A DNA stretch of 64,000 bases, taken from UBA4416 sp048498515. GTDB taxonomy: Bacteria; Bacteroidota; Bacteroidia; B-17B0; Aurantibacillaceae. Position 1 is the stretch's first letter, and each line of letters begins with the position of its first letter. The position numbers and the translations under genes were made by a program. Location: the NCBI GenBank assembly GCA_048498515.1, contig JBEHXV010000004.1:111750-175749 (forward strand), in the 5' to 3' direction. This document shows positions 51,110-58,594 of this stretch, in pieces. The notes under the pieces were generated by a model. That model was not told the DNA's origin and searched no databases. It saw only the letters and a list, made by a program, of their open reading frames with translations.

Positions 51110-51976
51110 ATGTTATCACTCTTCATTAACTGGGACCCGAGCCCCGAAATCTTTACCATACCGGGTATAGACTGGCCAGTGCGCTGGTACGGCTTATCGT
51201 GGGCCTTTGCTTTTATTGGCTGTCATTTTTTTATGAACCGCATTTACAGGTTGGAGGGAAGAACAGAAAAACAATTGGATACACTCACCCTGTATATTGT
51301 GATTGCAACGGTACTGGGCGCCCGCATTGGCCACTGCCTGTTTTACGGTTGGGACCATTACTCGAAACACCCACTCGAAATATTAAAGGTATGGGAAGGT
51401 GGTTTGGCCAGTCATGGCGGGGCTATTGGTATTTTAATCGGTATGTGGCTGTATTGCCGTAGCACCAAAGAGAGCTGGCTATGGCTCTTCGACCGCCTGG
51501 TGGTGGTGGTTCCCTTTGCCTCTTTCATGATCCGTTTTGGCAATTTAATGAACTCCGAGATCGTAGGTAAAACAACCGATGTAGCCTGGGGCTTTAAATT
51601 TTTTAATAACGATGAGGATAAGATCAATTTCCTGCAGGAACACATTCCTATCCCGGTAAGGCATCCCGCGCAATTATACGAAGCGCTGTTTTATATTTTT
51701 TTATTTCTCCTCATGTACTGGCTTTGGAAGAACAAGCGCGAAACGGTTGGAAAAGGTTTTATGTTTGGCCTGTTCTGTGTGCTCATGTTCAGCTTCCGTT
51801 TTTTAATGGAATTCTTAAAAGAGAACCAGGAAGCTTTTGAAAAGTCATTGCCCATCAATATGGGACAAATCCTGAGTATTCCATTTGTATTGATTGGCCT
51901 GTATATGATGTACCGCTCCACTAAACAAGGCACTCATTCTAAACCAGATCCTGAACTCATAACTCATAACTCATAA
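51110..51976 (+). CDS. lgt: phosphatidylglycerol--prolipoprotein diacylglyceryl transferase
   Basis: Inner-membrane enzyme that adds a diacylglyceryl group to the lipobox cysteine of prolipoproteins, 288 residues with about seven helices. Lgt signatures are present: VRWYGLSWAFAF, WEGGLASHGGAIG, IRFGNLMNSEIVG and RHPAQLYEAL. Several lipoprotein substrates are encoded in this window. It is followed by a DUF1569 gene 12 bases later. Confidence 0.95.
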   Translation: MLSLFINWDPSPEIFTIPGIDWPVRWYGLSWAFAFIGCHFFMNRIYRLEGRTEKQLDTLTLYIVIATVLGARIGHCLFYGWDHYSKHPLEILKVWEGGLASHGGAIGILIGMWLYCRSTKESWLWLFDRLVVVVPFASFMIRFGNLMNSEIVGKTTDVAWGFKFFNNDEDKINFLQEHIPIPVRHPAQLYEALFYIFLFLLMYWLWKNKRETVGKGFMFGLFCVLMFSFRFLMEFLKENQEAFEKSLPINMGQILSIPFVLIGLYMMYRSTKQGTHSKPDPELITHNS

Positions 51977-51988
51977 CTTATTTCTATT

Positions 51989-52450
51989 ATGATTCTATTA
52001 AACACTTTCGATCCAAAAACAACAGAAGCGGTGTTAAACCGCCTGGAGAAACTGAACCACACAACTGCTCCGCAATGGGGTAAAATGAACTCGGCCCAAA
52101 TGCTGGCCCATTTAAACATACCTTATGATATGGAGAATGGTAAAAAGAATCCCAAGACCCCGGGTTTATTTGGTAAGTTAATGCTAAAGCTATTTGTAAA
52201 GAACATTGTGGTGGGCGAAAAACCCTATCCTAAAAACTCACGCACCTCGCCTGATTTTATTGTTGCCGACGAGCGTGATTTTGAAAAAGAAAAAGCCTTG
52301 TTTATTGCTAACCTGAAAGAAACCGAAGCCAGAGGCGCTGCTTTTTACGAGGGCAAAGAAAGCTATGCCTTTGGGAAATTAACGGCCAACCAATGGAGCA
52401 TTCAGTTCTACAAGCACCTCGACCATCATTTCACGCAGTTTGGTGTATAA
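51989..52450 (+). CDS. DUF1569 (DinB-like) protein
   Basis: A 153-residue protein with the DinB-like helical fold. The candidate metal-binding histidines are in SAQMLAHLNIPY and KHLDHHFTQFGV; two of these positions are the usual DinB sites. It follows lgt closely and is probably in its operon. The substrate is unknown; the family includes thiol transferases and uncharacterised members. Confidence 0.8.
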   Translation: MILLNTFDPKTTEAVLNRLEKLNHTTAPQWGKMNSAQMLAHLNIPYDMENGKKNPKTPGLFGKLMLKLFVKNIVVGEKPYPKNSRTSPDFIVADERDFEKEKALFIANLKETEARGAAFYEGKESYAFGKLTANQWSIQFYKHLDHHFTQFGV

Positions 52451-52470
52451 TTCCGCCCACATTTCAGTAT

Positions 52471-52500
52471 AAAACTCCTGCCTGCCGGTGGGAGTTTTTT
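52471..52500 (+). terminator. rho-independent terminator after DUF1569
   Basis: AAAACTCC and GGAGTTTT form a stem with a loop of about 12 bases, followed by a T-run (TTTTTTATTTTTTT). Confidence 0.8.
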
Positions 52501-52553
52501 ATTTTTTTAAGAAGTCCGAAAAAATGATTTCTCGTTTATATCCATAAATAACG

Positions 52554-52561
52554 TATCTTTG
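52554..52561 (+). promoter_or_regulatory. -7 element of rnr, long leader
   Basis: TATCTTTG is an exact -7 match. It lies 169 bases before the rnr start, giving an unusually long untranslated leader. Confidence 0.5.
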
Positions 52562-52704
52562 TATCCGTTAATTAGTATTCAATTCCCGGGATCATTCCCT
52601 GCCACGTATCAGGCAATCCATTTCCCTTCATCCTGTTAAAAACTCAATTGCAGTTTTATTTTATCATCAAAATCAACCCTATTTTAATTAATTATATTTA
52701 CATA

Positions 52705-52720
52705 AAGCACATAGGTGCTT
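52705..52720 (+). promoter_or_regulatory. hairpin just upstream of the rnr start codon
   Basis: AAGCAC-ATAG-GTGCTT is a perfect 6-bp stem ending 10 bases before the ATG. It may affect ribosome access to the RNase R message. Confidence 0.4.
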
Positions 52721-52730
52721 ATTTACCATT

Positions 52731-54962
52731 ATGGCAAAATCAAAAAAGAAACAACCCAAACGCTATTTGTTCGAAGAAGTATTAGCGTTTTTAAAACATA
52801 ACTCCGATAAAGCATTTAACTACAAACAACTGGGCGCTGCCATGGAAATTGACAATGAAAGCGACCGCTTTGCCTTGCTCGAAACGCTTGAAGAATTAAA
52901 ACACCAGGGTTTTGTGGTGGAAAAAGAAATTGGGAAATACCAGGTTAAAGATGTTAAAACCTACCAAACCGGCACTATTGAATTCACCTCGCAGGGAACA
53001 GCTTATGTGATAATTGGCGTGGAGCAGCCCGATGTATTTATTCCTTTTCGTAAAAGCAAAGATGCCATGCATGGCGATTTGGTGAAGGTGAACATCTTTA
53101 GCAACCGCGGCGCACGCAAACCCGAAGGCGAAGTGGTAGAGGTGATAAAACGTGCTAAAACACGCTTTGTAGGTACCATACAGCTGAACCCAAAATTCGC
53201 TTTTGTGATTCCCGATTTCTCAAAGATCCACGTCGATTTTTTTGTGCCGCTGGAACATATTAACGGCGCAAAAAATGGCCAGAAAGTGGTGGTGGAAATG
53301 ACCGAATGGAAACGTGGCTCCGAAAACCCTAACGGAAAAGTAGCAGAAGTATTGGGTTTTGCCGGTGAACACGAAACCGAGATCCATGCTATTATGGCTG
53401 AGTTTGGCCTGCCTATGGTATTTGCACCACAGGTAGAAGCCGCTGCCAAACAACTGGATACGGAGATCAAAGAATCGGAAATTGCAAAACGCCGCGACTT
53501 CAGGGGCATTACTACGTTTACCATCGACCCGGTAGATGCCAAGGATTTTGACGACGCGCTATCCATACAAAAACTGGAGAACGGCAATTGGGAAATAGGC
53601 GTGCATATTGCCGATGTGACCCACTATTTAAAACCGCACACTATTTTGGATGATGAGGCCGTGAACCGTGCCACATCTGTTTACCTGGTAGACCGCTGCG
53701 TACCCATGTTGCCCGAAGTGCTCAGTAATTTTGCCTGTTCCCTAAGGCCACACGAAGAAAAATACTGTTTCAGCGCTGTGTTTGAGATGGATGACCATGC
53801 CCAGATCCAAAACCAATGGTTTGGCAAAACAGTTATATACAGCGACCACCGCTTTACCTATGAGGAAGTGCAAACCATTATTGAAACACAACAAGGCCCA
53901 TACAAAGACGAGATCTTAACGCTAGATCGTTTGGCAAAGATTTTACGAGCCGAACGCACTTCCAAAGGCTCCATCTTTTTTGACAAGGCCGAAGTGAAAT
54001 TTCATCTGGATGAGCATGGCGCGCCAACCGGCGTATTCTTTAAAACACAAAAAGACGCCCATAAGCTCATTGAAGACTTTATGTTATTGGCCAACCGTAA
54101 GGTTGCCGAGTTCCTGGGAAAGCCAGCTCAGAAAGATAAATCGGAAAACAAAGACCGGAATAAAAAAGTAAAGAACGAAAAAGGTGCCGACCCGGTGGTA
54201 TACCGTGTGCACGATGTGCCTAAGGACGAGAAATTACTGGAGCTCAATAATTTTGTGGAACGCTTTGGCTACTCGGTGGCCGTGGGCAATAAGCAAAAAA
54301 CAGCACAGTCCATTAACAAGTTGTTGCACGACGTAAAAGATAAAAAAGAGCAAAGCATGATTGAGCTCCTGGCTGTGCGCTCCATGCCCAAAGCGGTATA
54401 TACCACTAAAAATTCGGGGCACTACGGTTTGGGCTTTGAGTACTATACGCATTTTACATCACCAATTCGTCGTTACCCCGATGTATTGGTGCATCGCTTG
54501 CTGGAAGCCAAACTGAACCATACGCATTACTTAAAACAGGATGAGCTGGAGCAGCTGGCCAAACATTCTTCCGAAATGGAAAAACTGGCCGCGGAGGCCG
54601 AGCGTGCATCGGTAAAATATAAGCAGGTGGAATTTTTGGAAGACAAGATCGGGCAGATCTTTGAAGGAGTGATTAGCGGCGTGACCGAATGGGGCATTTT
54701 TGTGGAGATCGTTGAGAACAAATGCGAGGGTCGTGTAAGCACCCGCGATATGAAGGACGACCAATATGTGTTTGATGAGGACAATTACCGCGTTGTAGGG
54801 CGCCGTACAGGACGCATTTACTCGCTGGGCGATAAAGTAATGATTAAGGTAAAACGTGCCGACCTTGTAAAAAAACAGCTCGATTTTGAATTTGCCCTTG
54901 AAGTGCCGATGCCTAAAAACGAAGAGATCCGAAACCCGAAGCGCTATAAGAAGAGGAGGTAG
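52731..54962 (+). CDS. rnr: ribonuclease R
   Basis: Processive 3'-5' exoribonuclease that degrades structured RNA, 743 residues. N-terminal winged-helix and cold-shock regions (PDVFIPFRKSKDAMHGDLV) are followed by the RNB catalytic domain with ITTFTIDPVDAKDFDDALSI, holding the catalytic aspartates, and YTHFTSPIRRYPDVLVHRLL. A C-terminal S1 domain (FEGVISGVTEWGIFVEI) and a basic tail (NPKRYKKRR) close the protein. A long leader with a hairpin before the start suggests post-transcriptional control (inference). Confidence 0.95.
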   Translation: MAKSKKKQPKRYLFEEVLAFLKHNSDKAFNYKQLGAAMEIDNESDRFALLETLEELKHQGFVVEKEIGKYQVKDVKTYQTGTIEFTSQGTAYVIIGVEQPDVFIPFRKSKDAMHGDLVKVNIFSNRGARKPEGEVVEVIKRAKTRFVGTIQLNPKFAFVIPDFSKIHVDFFVPLEHINGAKNGQKVVVEMTEWKRGSENPNGKVAEVLGFAGEHETEIHAIMAEFGLPMVFAPQVEAAAKQLDTEIKESEIAKRRDFRGITTFTIDPVDAKDFDDALSIQKLENGNWEIGVHIADVTHYLKPHTILDDEAVNRATSVYLVDRCVPMLPEVLSNFACSLRPHEEKYCFSAVFEMDDHAQIQNQWFGKTVIYSDHRFTYEEVQTIIETQQGPYKDEILTLDRLAKILRAERTSKGSIFFDKAEVKFHLDEHGAPTGVFFKTQKDAHKLIEDFMLLANRKVAEFLGKPAQKDKSENKDRNKKVKNEKGADPVVYRVHDVPKDEKLLELNNFVERFGYSVAVGNKQKTAQSINKLLHDVKDKKEQSMIELLAVRSMPKAVYTTKNSGHYGLGFEYYTHFTSPIRRYPDVLVHRLLEAKLNHTHYLKQDELEQLAKHSSEMEKLAAEAERASVKYKQVEFLEDKIGQIFEGVISGVTEWGIFVEIVENKCEGRVSTRDMKDDQYVFDEDNYRVVGRRTGRIYSLGDKVMIKVKRADLVKKQLDFEFALEVPMPKNEEIRNPKRYKKRR

Positions 54963-55046
54963 GAACAAGCCTTTTCATAATTATAAATTTCATACCTTTA
55001 TAATAAATAGGTATCGTTCAGTCAGACCTATATACTAGTTAGCTGT

Positions 55047-55063
55047 AACCGTTAGACAACAAC
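55047..55063 (+). repeat. integron-like core site 1
   Basis: AACCGTTAGACAACAAC contains GTTAGAC, which fits the integron GTTRRRY core. It stands just before the 55069 gene. The block AACCGTTAG recurs at 55688-55696. Confidence 0.4.
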
Positions 55064-55068
55064 TAAAC

Positions 55069-55530
55069 ATGACATTTCCATTCGTTGTAGAATTTGAACA
55101 AAGTGTAAAAGCGACGGGTGACACTGCCTCAGAGTTAAATATATTTACAATCATTCAGACCTATTTGAAATCTAAATCCGTAGACGACAGTTATCGAACT
55201 GGAAATACTATAAAATTCAAGAGAGGTTTTTTCGGACTGAATACAAACGTTTTTGCAATTATAGACAAAGGTGAATTTGAATTGGTAGAAAATAATGGTC
55301 AATACAAATTAAAATATCGTTTTTATTTTATTTGGCACTTTATTATTTCGGCCGCTATGTCAATAGCATTTGGACTCATTAGTACGCAAATTACATTTGC
55401 TGTTATTATCTTCTTTGCATTTTCTTTCGGCAATTTTTTCATTTCACTGGTTAGACAACAGGGTGTTATGAACGACCTGGTTTATAATATTGACGAAGCG
55501 TATAGAAATAGTAAAAACGGCAACTGCTAA
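55069..55530 (+). CDS. small two-helix membrane protein in a cassette-like unit
   Basis: A 153-residue protein. A soluble N-terminal half (FVVEFEQSVKATGDTA, FLGLN-type strands) is followed by two adjoining hydrophobic helices (HFIISAAMSIAFGLI and TFAVIIFFAFSFGNFFI) near 95-130. No family recognised. Its composition is more A+T-rich than its neighbours. It lies between two AACCGTTAG blocks, with GCTAAC at its stop codon, as expected for a gene cassette. It probably arrived by transfer (inference). Confidence 0.65.
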   Translation: MTFPFVVEFEQSVKATGDTASELNIFTIIQTYLKSKSVDDSYRTGNTIKFKRGFFGLNTNVFAIIDKGEFELVENNGQYKLKYRFYFIWHFIISAAMSIAFGLISTQITFAVIIFFAFSFGNFFISLVRQQGVMNDLVYNIDEAYRNSKNGNC

Positions 55531-55563
55531 CACAACCTACCAAAAATGCGGGCAGACATCAAA

Positions 55564-55617
55564 GCATTTGCAATAAATACCGCTTCGCGAAAGACATTCA
55601 TTTTGCATTGCAAATGC
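55564..55617. repeat. long hairpin with 11-bp perfect arms
   Basis: GCATTTGCAAT (55564-55574) and ATTGCAAATGC (55607-55617) are perfect inverted repeats 32 bases apart. They lie between the GCTAAC at 55526 and the GTTAGC at 55692, as an attC-like folded site would require. Confidence 0.6.
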
Positions 55618-55637
55618 GTAGAAACATTCTATCTTTG
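55607..55637 (+). promoter_or_regulatory. -33/-7 promoter of the short cassette gene
   Basis: ATTG (55607-55610) and TATCTTTG (55630-55637) are 19 bases apart, a close match to the consensus. It lies 69 bases before the ATG at 55707. Confidence 0.5.
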
Positions 55638-55687
55638 TTATTAATATTCGGTTGACAAAGCCCTGAACCGCACTTCTCGTAGCTTGA

Positions 55688-55704
55688 AACCGTTAGCTGC
55701 AACC
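55688..55704 (+). repeat. integron-like core site 2
   Basis: AACCGTTAGCTGCAACC repeats the AACCGTTAG block of site 1 and lies 3 bases before the next open frame. GTTAGCT deviates from GTTRRRY at one position. Confidence 0.35.
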
Positions 55705-55706
55705 AT

Positions 55707-55907
55707 ATGGACAATAAAACTTCAAATAAACTATTTGCTGACATAAGACCGTTGGTCGAGTCCTTAAAATACCAAGACTCTGACGGAATAGACTCTATCC
55801 GTAAAAAACTAGAAATGTACATTGGCAAAATATTTGGTTCTGCCAGCAGTTACAAGGATATACTTAGAAAAATTTCACTCGCGCCTTCATTACAAATTAA
55901 GCACTGA
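55707..55907 (+). CDS. short open frame, probably truncated cassette gene
   Basis: A 66-residue protein starting MDNKTSNKLFADIRPLVESL, helical, ending SLAPSLQIKH. Its first 55 residues look like the N-terminus of a longer protein (a run of charged helices ending GSASSYKDILRKI). I suspect the C-terminal part was lost. It has a good promoter upstream and sits in the cassette-like region. No continuation is visible in other frames, although a second frame stays open to about 56034 without clear homology. Confidence 0.45.
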   Translation: MDNKTSNKLFADIRPLVESLKYQDSDGIDSIRKKLEMYIGKIFGSASSYKDILRKISLAPSLQIKH

Positions 55908-56021
55908 GATCAAATACGAGATCAAAAAAATACAGGCAGACCCGTTGCCGGGCTTTAGTTTTGTCATGGCTAATAACTACGATGGTCTATTCCAAACTTT
56001 TGTATCTTTAATAAACTTTAG

Positions 56022-56528
56022 ATGGCAAAAATGAGATTATTAGTAGCTGCTATGTTCCTTTCAACGATTCTGCTGCACGGTCAGTCCTTATCCGGATTTA
56101 CTGCCGGAAAAGCCTTGAAAAATGGAAAGTTCTATTGCCGGATCGATACCAGCCACTTTTATTTAAAGGAAGAGTGGACACTAAAATTATTCTCGGTAAA
56201 TATGCTGGAACTTGTTTCCACAAAAACTTCAGATACAGATCATCATACTTATAGGACACATATAAAAAAAGTAAAAGTTCAGTTTTATACCGGCACCTGG
56301 GAACAAAAGGGAGATACCATGCTTGTGAGCCTGGATTTTAATGCCGATAGTGTAAAAAACTTTGAAGATTATGAACTAAAATTCATATTCAAAGAAAACG
56401 ATCTGACTCTTTTAAAAACGACGCAACTAAAAAATTTTGATTACTCCGACATATTCTACGGAAAGTCCGTATGGATTAAAAAGCCTTTTATTCAAACCAG
56501 AAAACGTAGAATCCTGGCGAAGTTTTAA
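56022..56528 (+). CDS. secreted protein of unknown function
   Basis: A 168-residue exported protein with a signal peptide (MRLLVAAMFLSTILLHGQ), possibly starting at 56031. The mature region is beta-rich (GTWEQKGDTMLVSLDF, YELKFIFKENDLTLLK), like small lipocalin-type proteins, and ends in a basic tail (QTRKRRILAKF). A -7-like TATCTTTA lies at 56003-56010. Function is unknown. It converges on the methyltransferase gene with 25 bases between. Confidence 0.65.
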   Translation: MAKMRLLVAAMFLSTILLHGQSLSGFTAGKALKNGKFYCRIDTSHFYLKEEWTLKLFSVNMLELVSTKTSDTDHHTYRTHIKKVKVQFYTGTWEQKGDTMLVSLDFNADSVKNFEDYELKFIFKENDLTLLKTTQLKNFDYSDIFYGKSVWIKKPFIQTRKRRILAKF

Positions 56529-56553
56529 GTGCTTTGGTTTTCTTATTGGCACA

Positions 56554-57426
56554 TTAGTACGTCAGCAACAAGCGATCGTACACAACTTCATTTTCCAGGG
56601 TTTGGCCTTCCAGTTGAAATCGTCTTAGCATAGAGCGTCCGCAATTAACAAATGATTCATTCTTGAAAAGGCTTTTTGGTATGGGAAGATCGCAAATATA
56701 GTTTCCCGACTTTTTGTTTCCATCTATGCTTAAGGCTACACGCACTCCTTTGGATTTAGCTTTTTCAATTTCCGACAACAACTCTTCGAGCCTAAACGTT
56801 TGAGCTCCGTATAAAATACCCTGGCTGTGTGAATAAGGCGGATCACAATAAATTAAATCGCCTGATTTTGCTTGTGCAAAGGCTTCTTTATAATCCAGCT
56901 GTTCAAAGCGTACATTTTTCAACCGCTTGTTCCATTCCTTTACCCTATCAGCAAAACTCTCAACAGGTATTGGCGTATGAACCCCGCAGGGAGTAGACAT
57001 ATAACCGTCGGCTTTTCTAAAACGCACAATACCACCGTAGCAGGAACGGGTTAAAAAAAGAAAATCAGCTCCGTTGGGTTTGGCATTATAAGAGGCTAAA
57101 ACACTTTTATACACTTCTTCTTTTGTTTCTTCCCCAATCCTGTTTCTCCTTTCGGCATACCATTCAGTTAATTCATTAGGCCTGGTTGAGAGCTTTTTCC
57201 AAATTTGAATTAAAGGCTTAAAGGTATCGGATCCCAAGCCATTCTTTGGAGCCACGGTTGCCAGTATAGCACCACTGCCTAAAAACGGCTCATAGTAATT
57301 TTTAATATCACTTGGAAAAGACCTTGTTATTTCTACTGCAAATTTTTGCTTATTGCCAACCCATTTAAGCAATTGGGATTTTGGTGGGCAATAAGTGAGG
57401 TACTTTTCTTCTGAGGCCGGTTTCAT
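56554..57426 (-). CDS. Dam-family DNA adenine methyltransferase of a type II R-M system
   Basis: A 290-residue N6-adenine methyltransferase of the Dam/alpha class. Motif X (KWVGNKQKF, residues 21-29), motif I for SAM (YYEPFLGSGAI, 44-54) and motif IV (DLIYCDPPYSHS, 190-201, DPPY catalytic) are in the alpha-class order. The target cannot be read from the sequence. It protects host DNA from the endonuclease encoded divergently at 57752. The ATG at 57426 lies 17 bases downstream of an exact -7 box and is preferred over longer in-frame starts. The controller gene on the opposite strand starts 85 bases away. Confidence 0.9.
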   Translation of the reverse strand: MKPASEEKYLTYCPPKSQLLKWVGNKQKFAVEITRSFPSDIKNYYEPFLGSGAILATVAPKNGLGSDTFKPLIQIWKKLSTRPNELTEWYAERRNRIGEETKEEVYKSVLASYNAKPNGADFLFLTRSCYGGIVRFRKADGYMSTPCGVHTPIPVESFADRVKEWNKRLKNVRFEQLDYKEAFAQAKSGDLIYCDPPYSHSQGILYGAQTFRLEELLSEIEKAKSKGVRVALSIDGNKKSGNYICDLPIPKSLFKNESFVNCGRSMLRRFQLEGQTLENEVVYDRLLLTY

Positions 57427-57442
57427 GTGAGTAATGTTTGTG

Positions 57443-57474
57443 CAAACATAAGGACCTGGTGCTAAAATCCCAAT
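57443..57474 (-). promoter_or_regulatory. -33/-7 promoter of the methyltransferase gene
   Basis: On the minus strand ATTG (57471-57474) and TATGTTTG (57443-57450, exact TAnnTTTG) are 20 bases apart. The -33 box overlaps the inverted repeat at 57468-57480. Confidence 0.65.
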
Positions 57475-57480
57475 ATGGGA
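57468..57480. promoter_or_regulatory. candidate controller operator between the divergent R-M genes
   Basis: TCCCA-ATA-TGGGA is a perfect 5-bp inverted repeat. It overlaps the -33 box of the methyltransferase promoter and is about 18 bases upstream of the controller's -7 box (57498). This placement would let one bound protein repress the methyltransferase and act on the controller. Confidence 0.5.
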
Positions 57481-57497
57481 TATTCGAAAATAGGATA

Positions 57498-57505
57498 TAC
57501 TTTTA
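57498..57505 (+). promoter_or_regulatory. -7 element of the controller gene
   Basis: TACTTTTA differs from TAnnTTTG at one base and ends 5 bases before the controller ATG at 57511. Confidence 0.4.
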
Positions 57506-57510
57506 AACAA

Positions 57511-57765
57511 ATGAAAAAAGGCTCGCTAAAAAAGGAATACAAAGCCCTCCTGGATCAATTGTACAGGCTAAGAATGGGGTCTGGCCTAAGACAGGCCGAC
57601 CTGGCTAAAAAGCTTGGGGTTCCCCAGTCCTTTATCAGTAAAATTGAAAGTGGCGAACGGAGAATGGATTTAATAGAATTACGGGAAATATGCAAGGTAT
57701 TAGGCTCGAACCTGGAAGAGTTTACAAAAGAGCTCGAAAAAGCATTGAAACATGAAAGCAGATAA
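57511..57765 (+). CDS. XRE-family helix-turn-helix protein, probable R-M controller
   Basis: An 84-residue DNA-binding protein. The helix-turn-helix is GLRQADLAKKLGVPQSFISK, followed by the dimerisation-like ELREICKVLGSNLEEF. Size and position between methyltransferase and endonuclease genes fit a C (controller) protein that delays endonuclease expression. The start ATG at 57511 is chosen for its length and the -7 box 5 bases upstream; a start at 57475 is also in frame. It overlaps the endonuclease gene by 14 bases. Confidence 0.8.
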   Translation: MKKGSLKKEYKALLDQLYRLRMGSGLRQADLAKKLGVPQSFISKIESGERRMDLIELREICKVLGSNLEEFTKELEKALKHESR

Positions 57766-58594
57766 TCGATTTTTAAATCAACCCTTGGACTTTTGGGCTA
57801 ATATTAAACTAATAAGCCAAAAAGGGGGTTATACCGATACGAAAACAAAACAGATTAAGGTTCATACATTAAAAGAAATTAAAGCGGTATATGAAAGCAA
57901 TCATCTTGATTGCAGTAAGGTAATAGGCAAGGACAATACATTTACCCCGCTGGGTGAATTAATTGTTTCCTATTTACAACACCGGTCGGATGTGCTCCGC
58001 AAAGATGTTGAACCTAATTTAATGAACCTTGCCGAAGCAAAGAAAATGTTTGAAGAATTACATGAACAGCTAAAACCAAGCTGCCCCTTGCCCATGAACA
58101 AGCAAAAAGGCGAAAAGCAAGGTTATGCCTACCTGACAGGCATTGTAAACATGATTGTTGAGGCAAATTCAAAAGGCTTTGATTGTAATTACGACCCCAA
58201 GGAATTGACGGCTTTTACCCGGAATAAGTTTCCGGTTCGTACCTTGTCAAGGCGGGTAGATGGTGCATTTCCGGGGGTCATTAACCCAATTGCGATTTGG
58301 GAAATTAAAGAATATTATTTTACTACAACATTTGGCAGCAGGGTTGCCGATGGGGTTTATGAAACCTGGCTCGATGGTTTGGAATTACGGGAGCTAAAAG
58401 ATAACCTTGACATTCATGTCGAACATTTCCTGATGATTGATGACCATTTTACCTGGTGGACAAAAGGCAGGTCGTATTTATGCAGAATTATTGATATGCT
58501 GCACATGGGGATTCTGACCGAAGCTTTATTTGGCAAAGAGGTTGTAACACGCTTACCTGGCATTGTACAAAACTGGACAAAACAACTAACATGA
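57752..58594 (+). CDS. type II restriction endonuclease (PD-(D/E)xK)
   Basis: A 280-residue nuclease candidate. The catalytic pattern D170 in RRVDGAFPG and E184-x-K186 in AIWEIKEYYF is a PD-(D/E)xK site with normal spacing. Position directly after a controller and next to a cognate methyltransferase supports the call. The rest resembles no family I can name, so target and cut position are unknown. Its 5' end overlaps the controller by 14 bases, and its TGA stop overlaps the next gene's ATG (ATGA). Confidence 0.78.
   Translation: MKADNRFLNQPLDFWANIKLISQKGGYTDTKTKQIKVHTLKEIKAVYESNHLDCSKVIGKDNTFTPLGELIVSYLQHRSDVLRKDVEPNLMNLAEAKKMFEELHEQLKPSCPLPMNKQKGEKQGYAYLTGIVNMIVEANSKGFDCNYDPKELTAFTRNKFPVRTLSRRVDGAFPGVINPIAIWEIKEYYFTTTFGSRVADGVYETWLDGLELRELKDNLDIHVEHFLMIDDHFTWWTKGRSYLCRIIDMLHMGILTEALFGKEVVTRLPGIVQNWTKQLT

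Noticed and set aside
53003..53587. A 194-residue open frame on the minus strand inside rnr
   Set aside because: It lies antisense to the strongly supported RNase R gene and shows no domain, signal or start context. Its serine- and threonine-rich composition is that of a shadow frame.
55822..56034. A 70-residue plus-strand frame between the short cassette gene and 56022
   Set aside because: It has no start context of its own, overlaps two other frames and shows no recognisable fold. It may be a remnant, but I cannot support it as a gene.
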